DNA of 64,000 nt, from NCBI GenBank assembly GCA_024213275.1, contig JANAVG010000011.1, positions 108,225 to 172,224 of the forward strand. Direction: 5' to 3'. Positions 1 through 10,654 of the stretch are shown here, piece by piece. The translations under genes and the position numbers were made by a program. Numbering within the stretch: position 1 is the stretch's first letter; each line of letters starts with the position of its first letter. Source of the stretch: Rossellomorea sp. BNER. Lineage in GTDB: Bacteria; Bacillota; Bacilli; Bacillales; Bacillaceae_B. Under the pieces are notes generated by a model. The model did not search any database. It was not told the DNA's origin and was given only the letters and a program-made list of their open reading frames with translations.

Positions 1-1684
1 TTATAATTTGGAAAGCTATGAAAATACTTATAAGACTTTTGATTGGAAAGAAGCGGAGAAGAATTTCTCTTGGCATGAAACAGGTCGGGTGAATATTGCT
101 CATGAAGCGATTGACCGTCATGCAGAGTCCTCTCGAAAAAATAAAGTGGCTTTGTATTACCGTGATGGTAGTCGAGACGAGAAGTATACCTTTAGAGAAA
201 TGAAGAAATTAACGAATAAAGCAGGAAATGTATTAAAGAATTTTGGAGATGTAGAAAAAGGGGACCGAGTTTTTATTTTTATGCCGCGGTCACCAGAACT
301 ATATTTCTCCGTTCTTGGGGCGATTAAACTTGGAGCGATTGTCGGTCCATTGTTTGAGGCGTTCATGGAAGGTGCTGTTAGAGACCGTTTAGAAGATAGT
401 GAAGCAAAAGTACTGATTACAACTCCAGAGTTATTAAAGCGCGTCCCTGTGGATGAATTACCTGCATTAAAGCATGTCTTTTTAGTAGGGGAAGGTGTAC
501 AGGAAGAAGGTCCATCCATTGATTTCCTATCAAAATTCAATGAGGCAAGTGATAGCTTGACTACTGAGTGGGTAGAGAAAGACGACGGAATGATTCTCCA
601 TTACACATCAGGCTCAACAGGAAAACCAAAAGGTGTTTTACATGTTCATCATGCAATGGTTCAGCATTATCAAACATCTAAATGGGTATTGGATTTACAA
701 GAAGAAGATGTCTATTGGTGTACAGCAGATCCAGGTTGGGTTACCGGGACAACTTATGGAATCTTTGGTCCATGGCTAGTAGGGGCATCTAATATTATTG
801 TCGGCGGACGTTTTAAACCTGAAAACTGGTATCAAACCATTGAGGATTTTGGAGTAACTGTTTGGTATAGTGCACCAACAGCATTTAGAATGTTGATGGG
901 TGCTGGGGATGAGGTTGTAAAGCAGTTTGACCTAGGCTCATTAAGACATGTATTAAGTGTAGGCGAACCTCTAAACCCAGAGGTTATCCGTTGGGGAACA
1001 AAGGTATTCAATAAGAGAATCCATGATACATGGTGGATGACGGAAACTGGCAGTCAGTTAATCTGTAACTACCCATCCATGGAGATTAAACCAGGATCAA
1101 TGGGGAAACCGATTCCAGGTGTAGAAGCTGCGATTGTGGATGACCAAGGAAATGTAGTCCCACCAAACAGAATGGGGAACTTGGCTATTAAAAAAGGTTG
1201 GCCATCAATGATGAGTGCCATCTGGAATAACAAGGAAAAATATGAATCCTACTTTATGCCAGGTGACTGGTATGTATCAGGCGATTCAGCGTACATGGAT
1301 GAGGAAGGATACTTCTGGTTCCAAGGAAGAATTGATGACGTTATCATGACTTCAGGTGAACGTGTTGGTCCATTCGAAGTCGAAAGTAAGCTTTTAGAGC
1401 ATCCTGCAGTAGCCGAGGCAGGGGTCATTGGTAAGCCTGATCCTGTACGTGGTGAAATTATTAAAGCCTTTGTAGCTCTTCGTGAGGGCTATGAAGTAAC
1501 GGATGAATTAAAAGAAGAAATTAGACAGTTTGTTAAAAAGGGATTAGCTGCACATGCGGCACCAAGAGAAATCGAATTTAAAGATAAACTACCAAAGACA
1601 CGAAGCGGAAAGATCATGAGACGTGTGTTAAAAGCATGGGAGCTTGATCTGCCGACAGGTGATTTGTCGACGATGGAAGATTGA
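1..1684 (+). CDS. acsA: Acetyl-CoA synthetase, 5' end cut off by the window
   Basis: AMP-forming acetate-CoA ligase that makes acetyl-CoA from acetate, ATP and CoA in the cytoplasm. The reading frame is open to the left window edge, and the Tyr-Asn codons before the first possible TTG (position 8) still align with the B. subtilis protein as I recall it, so about a dozen N-terminal residues are missing. Counting from the TTG, the adenylate-forming motif YTSGSTGKPKG is at residues 199-209, and the C-terminal PKTRSGK motif carries the catalytic lysine at 535, the residue acetylated by AcuA in B. subtilis. The sequence ends GDLSTMED. A strong terminator follows. Downstream genes are convergent, so this is the last gene of its unit. 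Confidence 0.96.
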   Translation, partial: YNLESYENTYKTFDWKEAEKNFSWHETGRVNIAHEAIDRHAESSRKNKVALYYRDGSRDEKYTFREMKKLTNKAGNVLKNFGDVEKGDRVFIFMPRSPELYFSVLGAIKLGAIVGPLFEAFMEGAVRDRLEDSEAKVLITTPELLKRVPVDELPALKHVFLVGEGVQEEGPSIDFLSKFNEASDSLTTEWVEKDDGMILHYTSGSTGKPKGVLHVHHAMVQHYQTSKWVLDLQEEDVYWCTADPGWVTGTTYGIFGPWLVGASNIIVGGRFKPENWYQTIEDFGVTVWYSAPTAFRMLMGAGDEVVKQFDLGSLRHVLSVGEPLNPEVIRWGTKVFNKRIHDTWWMTETGSQLICNYPSMEIKPGSMGKPIPGVEAAIVDDQGNVVPPNRMGNLAIKKGWPSMMSAIWNNKEKYESYFMPGDWYVSGDSAYMDEEGYFWFQGRIDDVIMTSGERVGPFEVESKLLEHPAVAEAGVIGKPDPVRGEIIKAFVALREGYEVTDELKEEIRQFVKKGLAAHAAPREIEFKDKLPKTRSGKIMRRVLKAWELDLPTGDLSTMED

Positions 1685-1757
1685 TAGAGTTAGAAAACTC
1701 TCAGAACCATTAACGGGGTTCCCTTTCATAGGTGCAAACAGTTTAAATCAAAATGCG

Positions 1758-1800
1758 AAACACACTCGATTTCATATATGATTTCGTAGTGTGTTTTTTA
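1758..1800 (+). terminator. Rho-independent terminator of acsA
   Basis: A perfect 9-bp stem, AAACACACT (1758-1766) with AGTGTGTTT (1788-1796), is followed by a T run. The loop is 21 nt, longer than usual. A second, weaker hairpin lies just upstream near 1708-1728. Confidence 0.75.
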
Positions 1801-1957
1801 TTGTAGCATCAGTGTTTTTTTCCCACTTTCTCAAGTAAAGCAAAATGAAAATTTCAATGGTGGAAATAATTGTGATTTCTAGTGAATTTAAGTGTGAAAA
1901 GTTAAATAGATTGATGTCTTATGGAGCATAAAGAAAAGTACCTATTTTTATAAAACC

Positions 1958-2111
1958 AATGAAGGTCAAAGTTCTGTAAGTAAAGCGTAAGGTTGTCGTT
2001 TATTAGCGGATGAAAGACAGAAGTCAGTAGGAAAGCAAGGGAATGTTAGTCATTAGGCCGATGAAGGACAAAACCAGGTAGGAAAGCAGAAGGAAGGTCC
2101 TTCATTAAGGG
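1958..2111. repeat. Degenerate tandem array, three 51-bp units
   Basis: Three diverged copies of a purine-rich unit begin with ATGAA at 1959, 2010 and 2061, exactly 51 bp apart. Shared words are GATGAAGGACA, GTAGGAAAGCA and TCATTAGG. In unit 3 the ends are a perfect 9-bp inverted repeat: ATGAAGGAC (2061-2069) with GTCCTTCAT (2097-2105). There is no open frame of note and no promoter-like sequence. Confidence 0.8.
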
Positions 2112-2137
2112 TATATTTGTTTTATCCACCTACAAGT

Positions 2138-2168
2138 AAAACCCCCGCATCAATATATGCGGGGGTTT
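2138..2168 (-). terminator. Terminator of the penicillin-binding protein gene
   Basis: The GC-rich stem AAACCCCCGCAT / ATGCGGGGGTTT has a short loop and ends four bases from the stop codon of the minus-strand PBP gene. On the minus strand it is followed by TTTTAC. It can also stop read-through from the plus side. Confidence 0.8.
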
Positions 2169-2171
2169 ACT

Positions 2172-5102
2172 TTAGCTCTCAGCAGGAGGTTCTCCTCCAC
2201 TTTGATTCTCACCATTGTTCCCATGCTCAACGTTAGGATCTCCTGTTGCAGGAGTCTCTGGCTCCGGCTTTGGATCTGGCTTAGGCTCTTCGGGTGGCGG
2301 TTTTGGTTTATCATCTTTTGGCGGCTTAGGTTTTTCTTTCGGTTGACCGATTACAACGACATTGGATGGGGCTGATTGCTTCCCAGCAACATCTACTGCG
2401 ACGACATAGTAACTGCCATTGCCTACAGATTGAGAGAAGCTGCCGTCTGATTTGACACTGCCAATCTTTTGAGCGCTATTTCCAATTTTCTTATAAACTC
2501 TATAGCCAACGACATCACCACTAGCGGAGGCTGTCCAAGAGATGCTACTACCAGAAGCACTCACCTTCACTGTTCCTGGGGCATTACCATCATCAGCAAT
2601 TTTGTTTTCAGCAACTAATATATTTTTGAATTTTTCATTGCCTACTGGGAATAGCTGACGTGGATCTGCATAGATGCCATTCAATATACTATCGACAAAA
2701 TCAGGATTTAGAATCACTCCAGGTTGTGAAAATTCTGCTGGTGTTGAATCAAGGGCTAAGTATTTCGCGCCATTGATAAGAACATATCGGCTCTTTAGTA
2801 GACTATTATCGGTCTTACTTGGAACATACTTGGCATTAAAGATATCATTATCAATTAATCCTGCTTGACTACAAGCTTCAGATGGTAGATTTCCAGATAT
2901 ACTACAGAAGGAGCGCTTGACAATTCCTCCTGGCATCTTAAAGCGTTCTTCAGGGTCAACTAAATTAGGCTTAATATCATAAATGTCATTTAAAAAGTAA
3001 GACCAAAGACGAATCGTTCTTACTCCATAGTGACCGGCCCAAGCGGATTCGGGAGCATTTAATGATTTTGGATCGTCATAACCAAACCATGTTCCCATTG
3101 TAATATTAGGGTTTGAGGCAACAAACCAGTGGTCATGATATTCATTGGTTGTTCCAGATTTTCCTGCCCAGTCTGTTTGGAATTTAAGGAACCTCTTGGC
3201 AGTACGACCTGTTCCAGTATGATAATTCATTGTATCTCGCATCATATCGAGCGTTAAATAAGCCGTTTGAGGACTAAACACGTTGACAGGCTCGGCTTTA
3301 TGCTGATAAATAACCTTTCCTTCGTCATCGACAATTTTGTCGATCATGTAGGCATCGACAAATTTACCGCCATTTGCAAATGTTGTATATGCATTCGTAT
3401 TTTCTTCAACGGTAACCCCTCTGCTCATGGCTCCGAGCGATAATGCCAGATTATCTTTTTCAGAATTTAGGAGAGTGCTAAAGCCCATTTTCTCAAGAAA
3501 CTGTACAGGTTCTCGATCGGCAATTTTTGTGTACAGTCTTGCAGCTGGAATGTTTAATGATTCTGCGAGAGCATATCTTGCAGGCATTAAACCATGATAA
3601 TCATAGCTATAGTTTTTCGGTTCCCAAATTTCCCCGTTTCCGGCTCGAATACTCATTGCTACGTCAGGTAAAGGTGTACCAGGTGCAATCACTCCATATT
3701 CGATGGCTGGAGCATACACTAGCAATGGTTTCATGGTTGATCCATTTTGACGAATGGCCTGTGTGGCATGATTGATTTGCTCGGTTTCAAAGTCACGTCC
3801 ACCAACAAAGCTGAGGATTTTACCTGTTTTGTTTTCGATCATGATGGCACCGACTTGAACAGGTTCTTCGATTTTCTTTTCTTCACCCGTTTCTTCATCT
3901 GTTACCGTTTTTGTGTAGGTATGTCCGTAAAGATCGTATTCATTCTTCGTTTTTTGCATGGAATCATATATGTCTTTTTGGATGGTAGAATGAATTTTAT
4001 ATCCACTTCGACGCATGTTTCGATCCGCTAATGTAATATATTTTTCATAGATTTCATCGTTATTCTTTAAATCCTCTTCGTTAAGCCCATCTTTTTTAGC
4101 AAGAACTTTAGCAATGATTTCTTTTGCCCGATTTTCTAATTCAGCTGTAAGATATGGATATTTCTCGTGAGGTGATTTCACTGGTTTGGTAAAATCCTTA
4201 GTGACGTCATAGGCTAGTGCCTCGTCATACTCCTTTTTTGAAATGAATCCTTCTCTATGCATACGGTAAAGAACAGTCTTCATTCTTTCAAGGCCAGGTG
4301 TTAAGTTTTCTTTAACTTCCCCGTTATTTGTAAATGGTGTATAGCTAAAAGGGGCTTGCGGCATTCCAGCAATATAAGCTGCCTGTGGCAATGTTAAATC
4401 TTTTGCGTTTACACCAAAAATTCCTTTAGCAGCTGATTGCACCCCTGCAATATTATTCCCTGAAGCGTTTCTTCCAAGGGTGGCTACATTTAAGTAAGCT
4501 TCTAAGATTTCCTCTTTTTCAAAGAATCTCTCAAGTCTTAGTGCAAGAAGAATTTCTTTTGCTTTCCGTTCAAAGGAAACCTCATTCGTTAGTATTTGAT
4601 TCTTAATCAACTGCTGTGTTAGCGTAGAACCACCAGACTGTGTGGCCGAATTTGTAAACTCTTGGACGATTGCCCTGCCGATGGCTTTGGGAACCACTCC
4701 ATTATGCTCTCTGAAATACTCATCTTCAGTAGCTATGACAGCGTTAATAAGATGTTCTGAAATATCTTTTAATTCTACTTCTTCACGTTCCAAATCTGTT
4801 CTTAGCTTTCCTAAGAATTCATTATTGGCAAAGTAGAGCTGAGATGTTTCTTCATAGTTGTATATATCTTTTTTCATATTATCGTAGGATCGGATGGGTT
4901 CGTCTTTTACAAGTGAAGCGAAATAGCCGGCCCCAACTCCCCCTGCAAAAGTTAGTCCTAAAACTGAAACGAGAGTAAAAACTAATAATAGGTTCCACGC
5001 GACTCCATATGTAATTCTAGCTCGTTTCCGGGTTCTATTATCATTAATAAACTTGAAAACAGGTTGAAGCTTTTCAAGCAAAGAATTCCACTTTTCTTTC
5101 AT
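2172..5102 (-). CDS. Class A penicillin-binding protein with FN3 domain and Pro-rich tail
   Basis: Bifunctional murein synthase that polymerises glycan strands and cross-links peptides outside the membrane. A short cytoplasmic region rich in Lys/Arg is followed by one membrane segment (residues 33-64). The glycosyltransferase-51 domain has the catalytic Glu in ATEDEYF (E126) and the STLTQQLIKNQ motif. The transpeptidase domain has STMK (S455-K458), SLN (515-517) and KSGTT (648-652). A fibronectin type III-like domain spans about 833-918, and a Pro/Lys/Glu-rich tail runs to residue 976. This matches the PBP1A/PonA architecture. Which paralogue it is cannot be decided here, so no symbol is given. 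A TATAAT (minus strand, 5131-5136) lies just upstream of the start. Confidence 0.93.
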   Translation of the reverse strand: MKEKWNSLLEKLQPVFKFINDNRTRKRARITYGVAWNLLLVFTLVSVLGLTFAGGVGAGYFASLVKDEPIRSYDNMKKDIYNYEETSQLYFANNEFLGKLRTDLEREEVELKDISEHLINAVIATEDEYFREHNGVVPKAIGRAIVQEFTNSATQSGGSTLTQQLIKNQILTNEVSFERKAKEILLALRLERFFEKEEILEAYLNVATLGRNASGNNIAGVQSAAKGIFGVNAKDLTLPQAAYIAGMPQAPFSYTPFTNNGEVKENLTPGLERMKTVLYRMHREGFISKKEYDEALAYDVTKDFTKPVKSPHEKYPYLTAELENRAKEIIAKVLAKKDGLNEEDLKNNDEIYEKYITLADRNMRRSGYKIHSTIQKDIYDSMQKTKNEYDLYGHTYTKTVTDEETGEEKKIEEPVQVGAIMIENKTGKILSFVGGRDFETEQINHATQAIRQNGSTMKPLLVYAPAIEYGVIAPGTPLPDVAMSIRAGNGEIWEPKNYSYDYHGLMPARYALAESLNIPAARLYTKIADREPVQFLEKMGFSTLLNSEKDNLALSLGAMSRGVTVEENTNAYTTFANGGKFVDAYMIDKIVDDEGKVIYQHKAEPVNVFSPQTAYLTLDMMRDTMNYHTGTGRTAKRFLKFQTDWAGKSGTTNEYHDHWFVASNPNITMGTWFGYDDPKSLNAPESAWAGHYGVRTIRLWSYFLNDIYDIKPNLVDPEERFKMPGGIVKRSFCSISGNLPSEACSQAGLIDNDIFNAKYVPSKTDNSLLKSRYVLINGAKYLALDSTPAEFSQPGVILNPDFVDSILNGIYADPRQLFPVGNEKFKNILVAENKIADDGNAPGTVKVSASGSSISWTASASGDVVGYRVYKKIGNSAQKIGSVKSDGSFSQSVGNGSYYVVAVDVAGKQSAPSNVVVIGQPKEKPKPPKDDKPKPPPEEPKPDPKPEPETPATGDPNVEHGNNGENQSGGEPPAES

Positions 5103-5219
5103 CTATACATTCCCCCTAAAAATCAACTATATTATAGCATAAATAGGCAGGATTCGTGCCGAAATGTCGAAATCCATCTGCGATTACCATAAATTAGCGA
5201 TTTTTTTAGGGAAGGATCA

Positions 5220-5248
5220 TTGACTTTTAAAAAGGAATATGATAAAAA
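5220..5248 (+). promoter_or_regulatory. Probable SigA promoter of tyrS leader
   Basis: TTGACT (5220-5225), then 17 bp, then TAAAAA (5243-5248). The -35 is good and the -10 is weak. The position just ahead of the T-box leader supports it. Confidence 0.5.
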
Positions 5249-5269
5249 TTTCTTATAACTAAACAATGA

Positions 5270-6799
<1,530 letters not shown>

Positions 6800-6803
6800 T
6801 AAA

Positions 6804-6841
6804 AAAGGGCTGTCTGAACTATCAGACGGCTCATTTTTTTA
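6804..6841 (+). terminator. Terminator of tyrS
   Basis: The stem AGGGCTGTCTGA / TCAGACGGCTCA with a 4-5 nt loop is followed by seven T residues. Confidence 0.85.
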
Positions 6842-7032
6842 TTTAAGAAATATTGATTAATCAACGCTTCTATTTTTTTCATGGATTTGATCTTTTTCGG
6901 ACTGCCCATTTTCTACTATACTATGACACTTTATTAATTTGTTGTTCTTCTGCCTTAAAATTCATACGAGAATCATTTCTGCTCACTCCAAGTATAAGAG
7001 GAATCCATCATGTTTCTTAACTTGAATGTGGT

Positions 7033-7141
7033 AATGCACAACTGTTTAATTTTATGCACGAAAATGACCAAGAAATGCACAAGAATCAAAATTTGTGCAC
7101 GAAAATATTTGGGAAATGCACGAGATTTCAAATTTATGCAT
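7033..7141. repeat. Phased array of ATGCAC hexamers every 20-21 bp
   Basis: ATGCAC or a one-base variant starts at 7034, 7054, 7075, 7095 (GTGCAC), 7116 and 7136 (ATGCAT). The steps are 20, 21, 20, 21 and 20 bp, so a 41-bp unit repeats and all six hexamers face the same side of the helix. The A/T-rich bases between them (GAAAAT, CAAAATTTG) are less conserved. The array sits in a 724-bp gene-free spacer between convergent tyrS and rpsD. Confidence 0.8.
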
Positions 7142-7192
7142 ATGTTAATAGGTACCGTAACGTATTAAACATATTATTATGATATTAAAAAC

Positions 7193-7317
7193 AAGAGGCT
7201 GTCTATAACCAAGGGGTCAGAAACCATAACTTCAATAGATAGGAGAAAACTTCAGGAGTATCTTCTATCTGTGGACAAACATGGTGTTCCTGAATCCTTT
7301 TTGGGCAGCCCCTTTTT
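7193..7317. repeat. Long imperfect hairpin element (family E, copy 1)
   Basis: Outer arms GAGGCTGTC and GGGCAGCCCC enclose a second pairing (GAAACCAT with ATGGTGTTC) and an inner one (AGATAGGAGA with TCTTCTATCT). The right end is followed by TTTTT, so it could terminate plus-strand transcription. It resembles the element at 16619-16742 in its outer arms, but the inner stem has a different sequence. Confidence 0.65.
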
Positions 7318-7326
7318 ATATGAACT

Positions 7327-7460
7327 TTTAAAAAGGCTCTTTTCATAAACTTTATTGCTTTTGGTCAATAATAAACTATTGCTTTGACGAAAAAGATGCC
7401 CCGAAACCTTAATCCTTACGGGTTTCAATTTTTATGCGAAAACAGCAGTAATTAAAAGGC
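7327..7460. repeat. Dispersed repeat (family D, copy 1)
   Basis: About 75 percent similar by eye to 33852-34025. Shared words include AAAGGCTCTTTTC, TAAACTTT, TTTTGGTCAAT, TATTGCTTTGACGAAAA and the small hairpin GAAACC...TTACGGGTTTC. The left end matches the reverse complement of the right end of family A (AGGCTGTTTTCGTAAACATTGTTGC), linking the two families. Confidence 0.65.
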
Positions 7461-7483
7461 AAGGGTTGAAATGAAAATAATAA

Positions 7484-7514
7484 AAAAACCCCAGCCAAAA
7501 GGCTGAGGTTTATG
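7484..7514 (-). terminator. Terminator of rpsD
   Basis: On the minus strand, AACCTCAGCC, loop TTTT, GGCTGGGGTT, then seven T residues. It begins 10 bases past the rpsD stop codon. Confidence 0.92.
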
Positions 7515-7523
7515 CTATAAAGA

Positions 7524-8126
7524 TTAACGAGAGTAGTACTCAACGATAAGAGCTTCATTAATTTCTGCTGGAAGTTCAGAACGTTCAGGTAGACGAGATA
7601 AAGATCCTTCTAGCTTGTCAGCATCGAAAGTTAAAAACTCAGGTACGAAGCTGTTTACTTCAAGAGATTCTTTAACGATGTCAAGGTTACGAGACTTTTC
7701 ACGTAAGCTAATTGTTTGACCAGGTTGTACACGGAAAGATGGGATATCTACACGATTACCATTAACAGTGATATGACCATGGTTTACAAGTTGACGAGCT
7801 TGACGGCGAGTACGCGCAAGACCAAAACGATAAACTACGTTATCAAGACGAGCTTCAAGAAGTGCCATGAAGTTTTCACCGTGTTTACCTTGCATTTTAC
7901 CAGCTTGATCAAAAAGGTTACGGAATTGACGCTCAGTTACTCCGTACATGTGACGAAGCTTTTGCTTTTCTTGAAGTTGTAAACCGTACTCAGAAAGTTT
8001 TTTACGTTGGTTAGGACCATGAGGACCTGGAGCGTATGGACGCTTTTCTAATTCTTTACCTGTACCGCTTAAAGAAATACCTAAACGGCGGGATAATTTC
8101 CAACTTGGACCAGTATAACGAGCCAT
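7524..8126 (-). CDS. rpsD: 30S ribosomal protein S4
   Basis: Primary 16S rRNA-binding protein of the small subunit, 200 residues, the normal Bacillus length. It opens [16 protein letters not shown], and the S4 RNA-binding domain covers about residues 90-155 ([31 protein letters not shown]). This form lacks the zinc-type N-terminal cysteines. RBS GGAGG lies 7 bases before the ATG. It is a single-gene unit with its own promoter, a leader of about 185 nt and a terminator. In B. subtilis rpsD is autoregulated through such a leader. Confidence 0.98.
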   Translation of the reverse strand: MARYTGPSWKLSRRLGISLSGTGKELEKRPYAPGPHGPNQRKKLSEYGLQLQEKQKLRHMYGVTERQFRNLFDQAGKMQGKHGENFMALLEARLDNVVYRFGLARTRRQARQLVNHGHITVNGNRVDIPSFRVQPGQTISLREKSRNLDIVKESLEVNSFVPEFLTFDADKLEGSLSRLPERSELPAEINEALIVEYYSR

Positions 8127-8310
8127 GAATGACTCCTCCTTTGTGTTTTTATTTTGTTGTAAAATAAAAACCGATGTGAATTATCTAATATGGGTATTTT
8201 GTTTTCATGCACCTTCGCTCCAGCAGCAGAGAGTTACAAGATGCACCTCACAACAGAGGAACAAAATACAAGCATATGAGCCATCACCAAGGCTGCATTT
8301 ATTTTACACA
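8127..8310 (-). promoter_or_regulatory. Long rpsD mRNA leader, possible S4 autoregulatory site
   Basis: The promoter at 8317-8345 puts the transcript start near 8310, leaving about 185 untranslated bases. The leader holds GC-richer blocks (GCAGCCTTGGTGATGGC and CTGCTGCTGGAGCGAAGG, minus strand) in an otherwise A/T-rich stretch. S4 is known to repress its own mRNA in B. subtilis. The fold has not been modelled here. Confidence 0.5.
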
Positions 8311-8316
8311 AAGAAT

Positions 8317-8345
8317 ATTATATGAGTTTGTTTGACTGAAGTCAA
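8317..8345 (-). promoter_or_regulatory. SigA promoter of rpsD
   Basis: On the minus strand TTGACT (8345-8340), exactly 17 bp, then TATAAT (8322-8317). This is close to consensus and fits a highly expressed ribosomal gene. Confidence 0.88.
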
Positions 8346-8388
8346 GGTATATTTCATTCTACACTTTAAAGTACAGTAACCTATAAGA

Positions 8389-8558
8389 TTTTTAAAAGCT
8401 GTTTTTCTAAAAGATTGTTGTTTTTTAAGAACATAAATTTTTGTAAAAAGGTTGGTTGGAGTAGATATGCGAGACTCGAGCGGAAAGCGAGCATCCTTTC
8501 GCTGCAACCAACCCTCTTCAAATAGCAACAATGTTTATGAAAACAGCCTTTTAAAAAA
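8389..8558. repeat. Family A element 1 (about 170 bp, shortened core)
   Basis: The ends are near-perfect inverted repeats: TTTTTAAAAGCTGTTTTTC on the left and GAAAACAGCCTTTTAAAAA on the right. Inside is the shared TGTTGTTTTTTAAGAACATAAA, then GGTTGGTTGGAG, a short GC core (GCGAGACTCGAGCGGAAAGC) and CAACCAACC. The core is cut down relative to the copies at 46795 and 55188. Confidence 0.75.
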
Positions 8559-8641
8559 TGCACATAAAATTAGTAGGGTTAATTACCTATAATCCAGTTA
8601 AGGTTTGTAGGTAATATTTCATAGTTGAAATAAGCCCATTA

Positions 8642-8650
8642 TGATATAAT
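8642..8650 (+). promoter_or_regulatory. Extended -10 promoter candidate for dgcP
   Basis: TGATATAAT, with TATAAT at 8645-8650, sits 68 bp before the GTG start. The -35 region (TAGTTG at 8622-8627) is poor, which is typical of extended -10 promoters. Confidence 0.4.
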
Positions 8651-8717
8651 TACATCGAGAAAGGTTTATTTTCAGAAGTTACTGGTAATGAAATTTAAAA
8701 AATGAGTTAGTAAAAGT

Positions 8718-10598
8718 GTGGTGGAATCGTTGGATTGGAGTAATGAGTATTTCTTACATATCTATAAATCGCGTCTTTACGAATTAATGAACGTGGACTC
8801 TAGTACAAATACGGTGAATATTCATCATTGGTATAGAGAGTGGTTTAAGATTGTGAAGGACTGTTTTCAAGCACAGGATACAGTTTATTATCAATGGATG
8901 GGGGAAGAGTACAGGTTGGTCCATCCTTCAACAGATTATAATGTAGGTTTTTCAATGTCCTCTCAATCAGTTGATGCATTATTTTACTATCACTCATTTA
9001 TTTATCGTTCCTCTGAAAGGAAGGAGGACACTTTTCCTTATGATGTTGGTTTTAAATTAATGGAAAATGACAGTGCACCTCTTGGGATTTTATTTGTTCA
9101 AGGAACGCAAATCAATATGACTCAATTGCTTGAAAGCGACCTTATTGATTTTGTTTTAGAAAGTGAGCTATTTTTAAAGAAAATGTATTACTTTTATAAG
9201 GTCATTGAAGATGAACATCGTTATCGGGAACTATTTAAGGTAACAGAAATATTCCATTCTACAATGGACATAGATCTTTTGCTAGGACAAGTCATTACTA
9301 CATTATATCGAGTATTTCCTGACTATTCTTTTAATTTACTGCTTTCAAATGACAATCATAAGCACGAAGATTTGCCAATTAATAATTTTGAGTATGACAC
9401 TGCCGACATTGCTGCCATGCAGTCATTTGTGAATGGAACGATTGAAATTGCAGATTCAACTCAAGCTGAACAAGCTACTTTATATGCACCACTCAAGGGG
9501 AAGCAGGGTGTGTACGGTGTATTGGAAGTATGTACTACACATTCATTTAACTACCCAGATCATGAGATTGAGTTTATTCGATTACTGGCATATACGGCTG
9601 GCAGTGCCCTTGAAAACGCCAAACTTTATCAACAATCAAAAAACCTGATTTCTGATCTGCAGTTAATTAATGAAATATATCATAAGTTAAATTCTGACCT
9701 GCGAATGTCAGAAACTCTTACTTTCTTAAAATGCCAAATTGAACGGTCATTTCAAGCCTCTGCAGTGGCTTTTATCATGATAAATCAAGAAAGTCAGGTA
9801 TTGAAAGAGAGCAGCTCGTTCTTCTTATCGGAAAACGGGAATCGATACATTCAGTTTGTAAAGTCCCGAATCGTAAAAGAAAACGACTCTCTTTTTATAG
9901 GGGACATCAGCACTAAGTTAGAGGGTGAAATTCCATACTTTTCGCTAATGGCTGTGCCTATGGTTCAAAATAATTTATTAAAAGGGTTTTGTATTGTCCT
10001 TCAAGAAAAGCCGTATTCCTTTTCTTTTGATATGTATAAATTGCTTCAATCCTTTATTCATCATTCAACTCTAGCTCTTACCAATTCGATGTTAAGAGAG
10101 GAACTTGAGAAGATGGTCATTACAGATCACTTGACCAATTTGTACGCAAGAAGATATTTAGATGGTGAAATGAAAAAATCGCTGAAACGGGATCATGGAG
10201 GAAGTTATATTTTGTTGGATCTCGATAATTTCAAAGAAATAAATGATCGCTACGGTCATCAAGTTGGAGATGAAGTTCTCATTCAAACAGCCACGATTAT
10301 TCAAACGATTGTAGAAGGGAAGGGGCTTCCAGCTAGATGGGGTGGAGAAGAAATAGCCGTTTACTTTCCGAATTATTCTGCTGCTGATTCGAAAGTAGTG
10401 GCAGATGAAATGGTTAAAAGGATTCCAAAAGAAACAAGTCCAAGTATAACGGTATCCTGTGGGATCTCTAGCTGGAGCGATAACAAAGATGTACACGTGA
10501 AATCGTTAATAAGAAGGGCTGATTCAGCCTTATACATTGCTAAGAACAACGGTAGAAATCAAGTGGTCACTGAACAAGCAGAAACATCAATAAGATAA
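8718..10598 (+). CDS. dgcP: GAF-GGDEF protein, probable diguanylate cyclase DgcP (YtrP)
   Basis: Likely makes cyclic di-GMP from two GTP. The 626 residues consist of an unassigned N-terminal region, GAF-like sensor domains (about 170-300 and 310-450) and a GGDEF domain at about 465-620, with DLDNFKEINDRYGH and the active-site loop GGEEI at 542-546. The fifth residue is Ile rather than Phe; the metal and GTP residues are kept. No RxxD inhibitory site is seen ahead of the loop. No membrane segment is evident. The GTG start is supported only by weak RBS sequence and could lie at the next GTG (8721). The position next to the methionine-sulfoxide reductase and hisJ-ezrA genes matches ytrP. Confidence 0.85.
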   Translation: MVESLDWSNEYFLHIYKSRLYELMNVDSSTNTVNIHHWYREWFKIVKDCFQAQDTVYYQWMGEEYRLVHPSTDYNVGFSMSSQSVDALFYYHSFIYRSSERKEDTFPYDVGFKLMENDSAPLGILFVQGTQINMTQLLESDLIDFVLESELFLKKMYYFYKVIEDEHRYRELFKVTEIFHSTMDIDLLLGQVITTLYRVFPDYSFNLLLSNDNHKHEDLPINNFEYDTADIAAMQSFVNGTIEIADSTQAEQATLYAPLKGKQGVYGVLEVCTTHSFNYPDHEIEFIRLLAYTAGSALENAKLYQQSKNLISDLQLINEIYHKLNSDLRMSETLTFLKCQIERSFQASAVAFIMINQESQVLKESSSFFLSENGNRYIQFVKSRIVKENDSLFIGDISTKLEGEIPYFSLMAVPMVQNNLLKGFCIVLQEKPYSFSFDMYKLLQSFIHHSTLALTNSMLREELEKMVITDHLTNLYARRYLDGEMKKSLKRDHGGSYILLDLDNFKEINDRYGHQVGDEVLIQTATIIQTIVEGKGLPARWGGEEIAVYFPNYSAADSKVVADEMVKRIPKETSPSITVSCGISSWSDNKDVHVKSLIRRADSALYIAKNNGRNQVVTEQAETSIR

Positions 10599-10654
10599 GG
10601 CCTCAATCTATAGATGATTTAGAGATTATAAGATGCAGGGTGTCATAGATTTAG

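Noticed and set aside
2157..2375. Plus-strand frame over the PBP tail
   Set aside because: Shadow of the repetitive Pro/Lys/Glu codons on the minus strand; no ribosome site.
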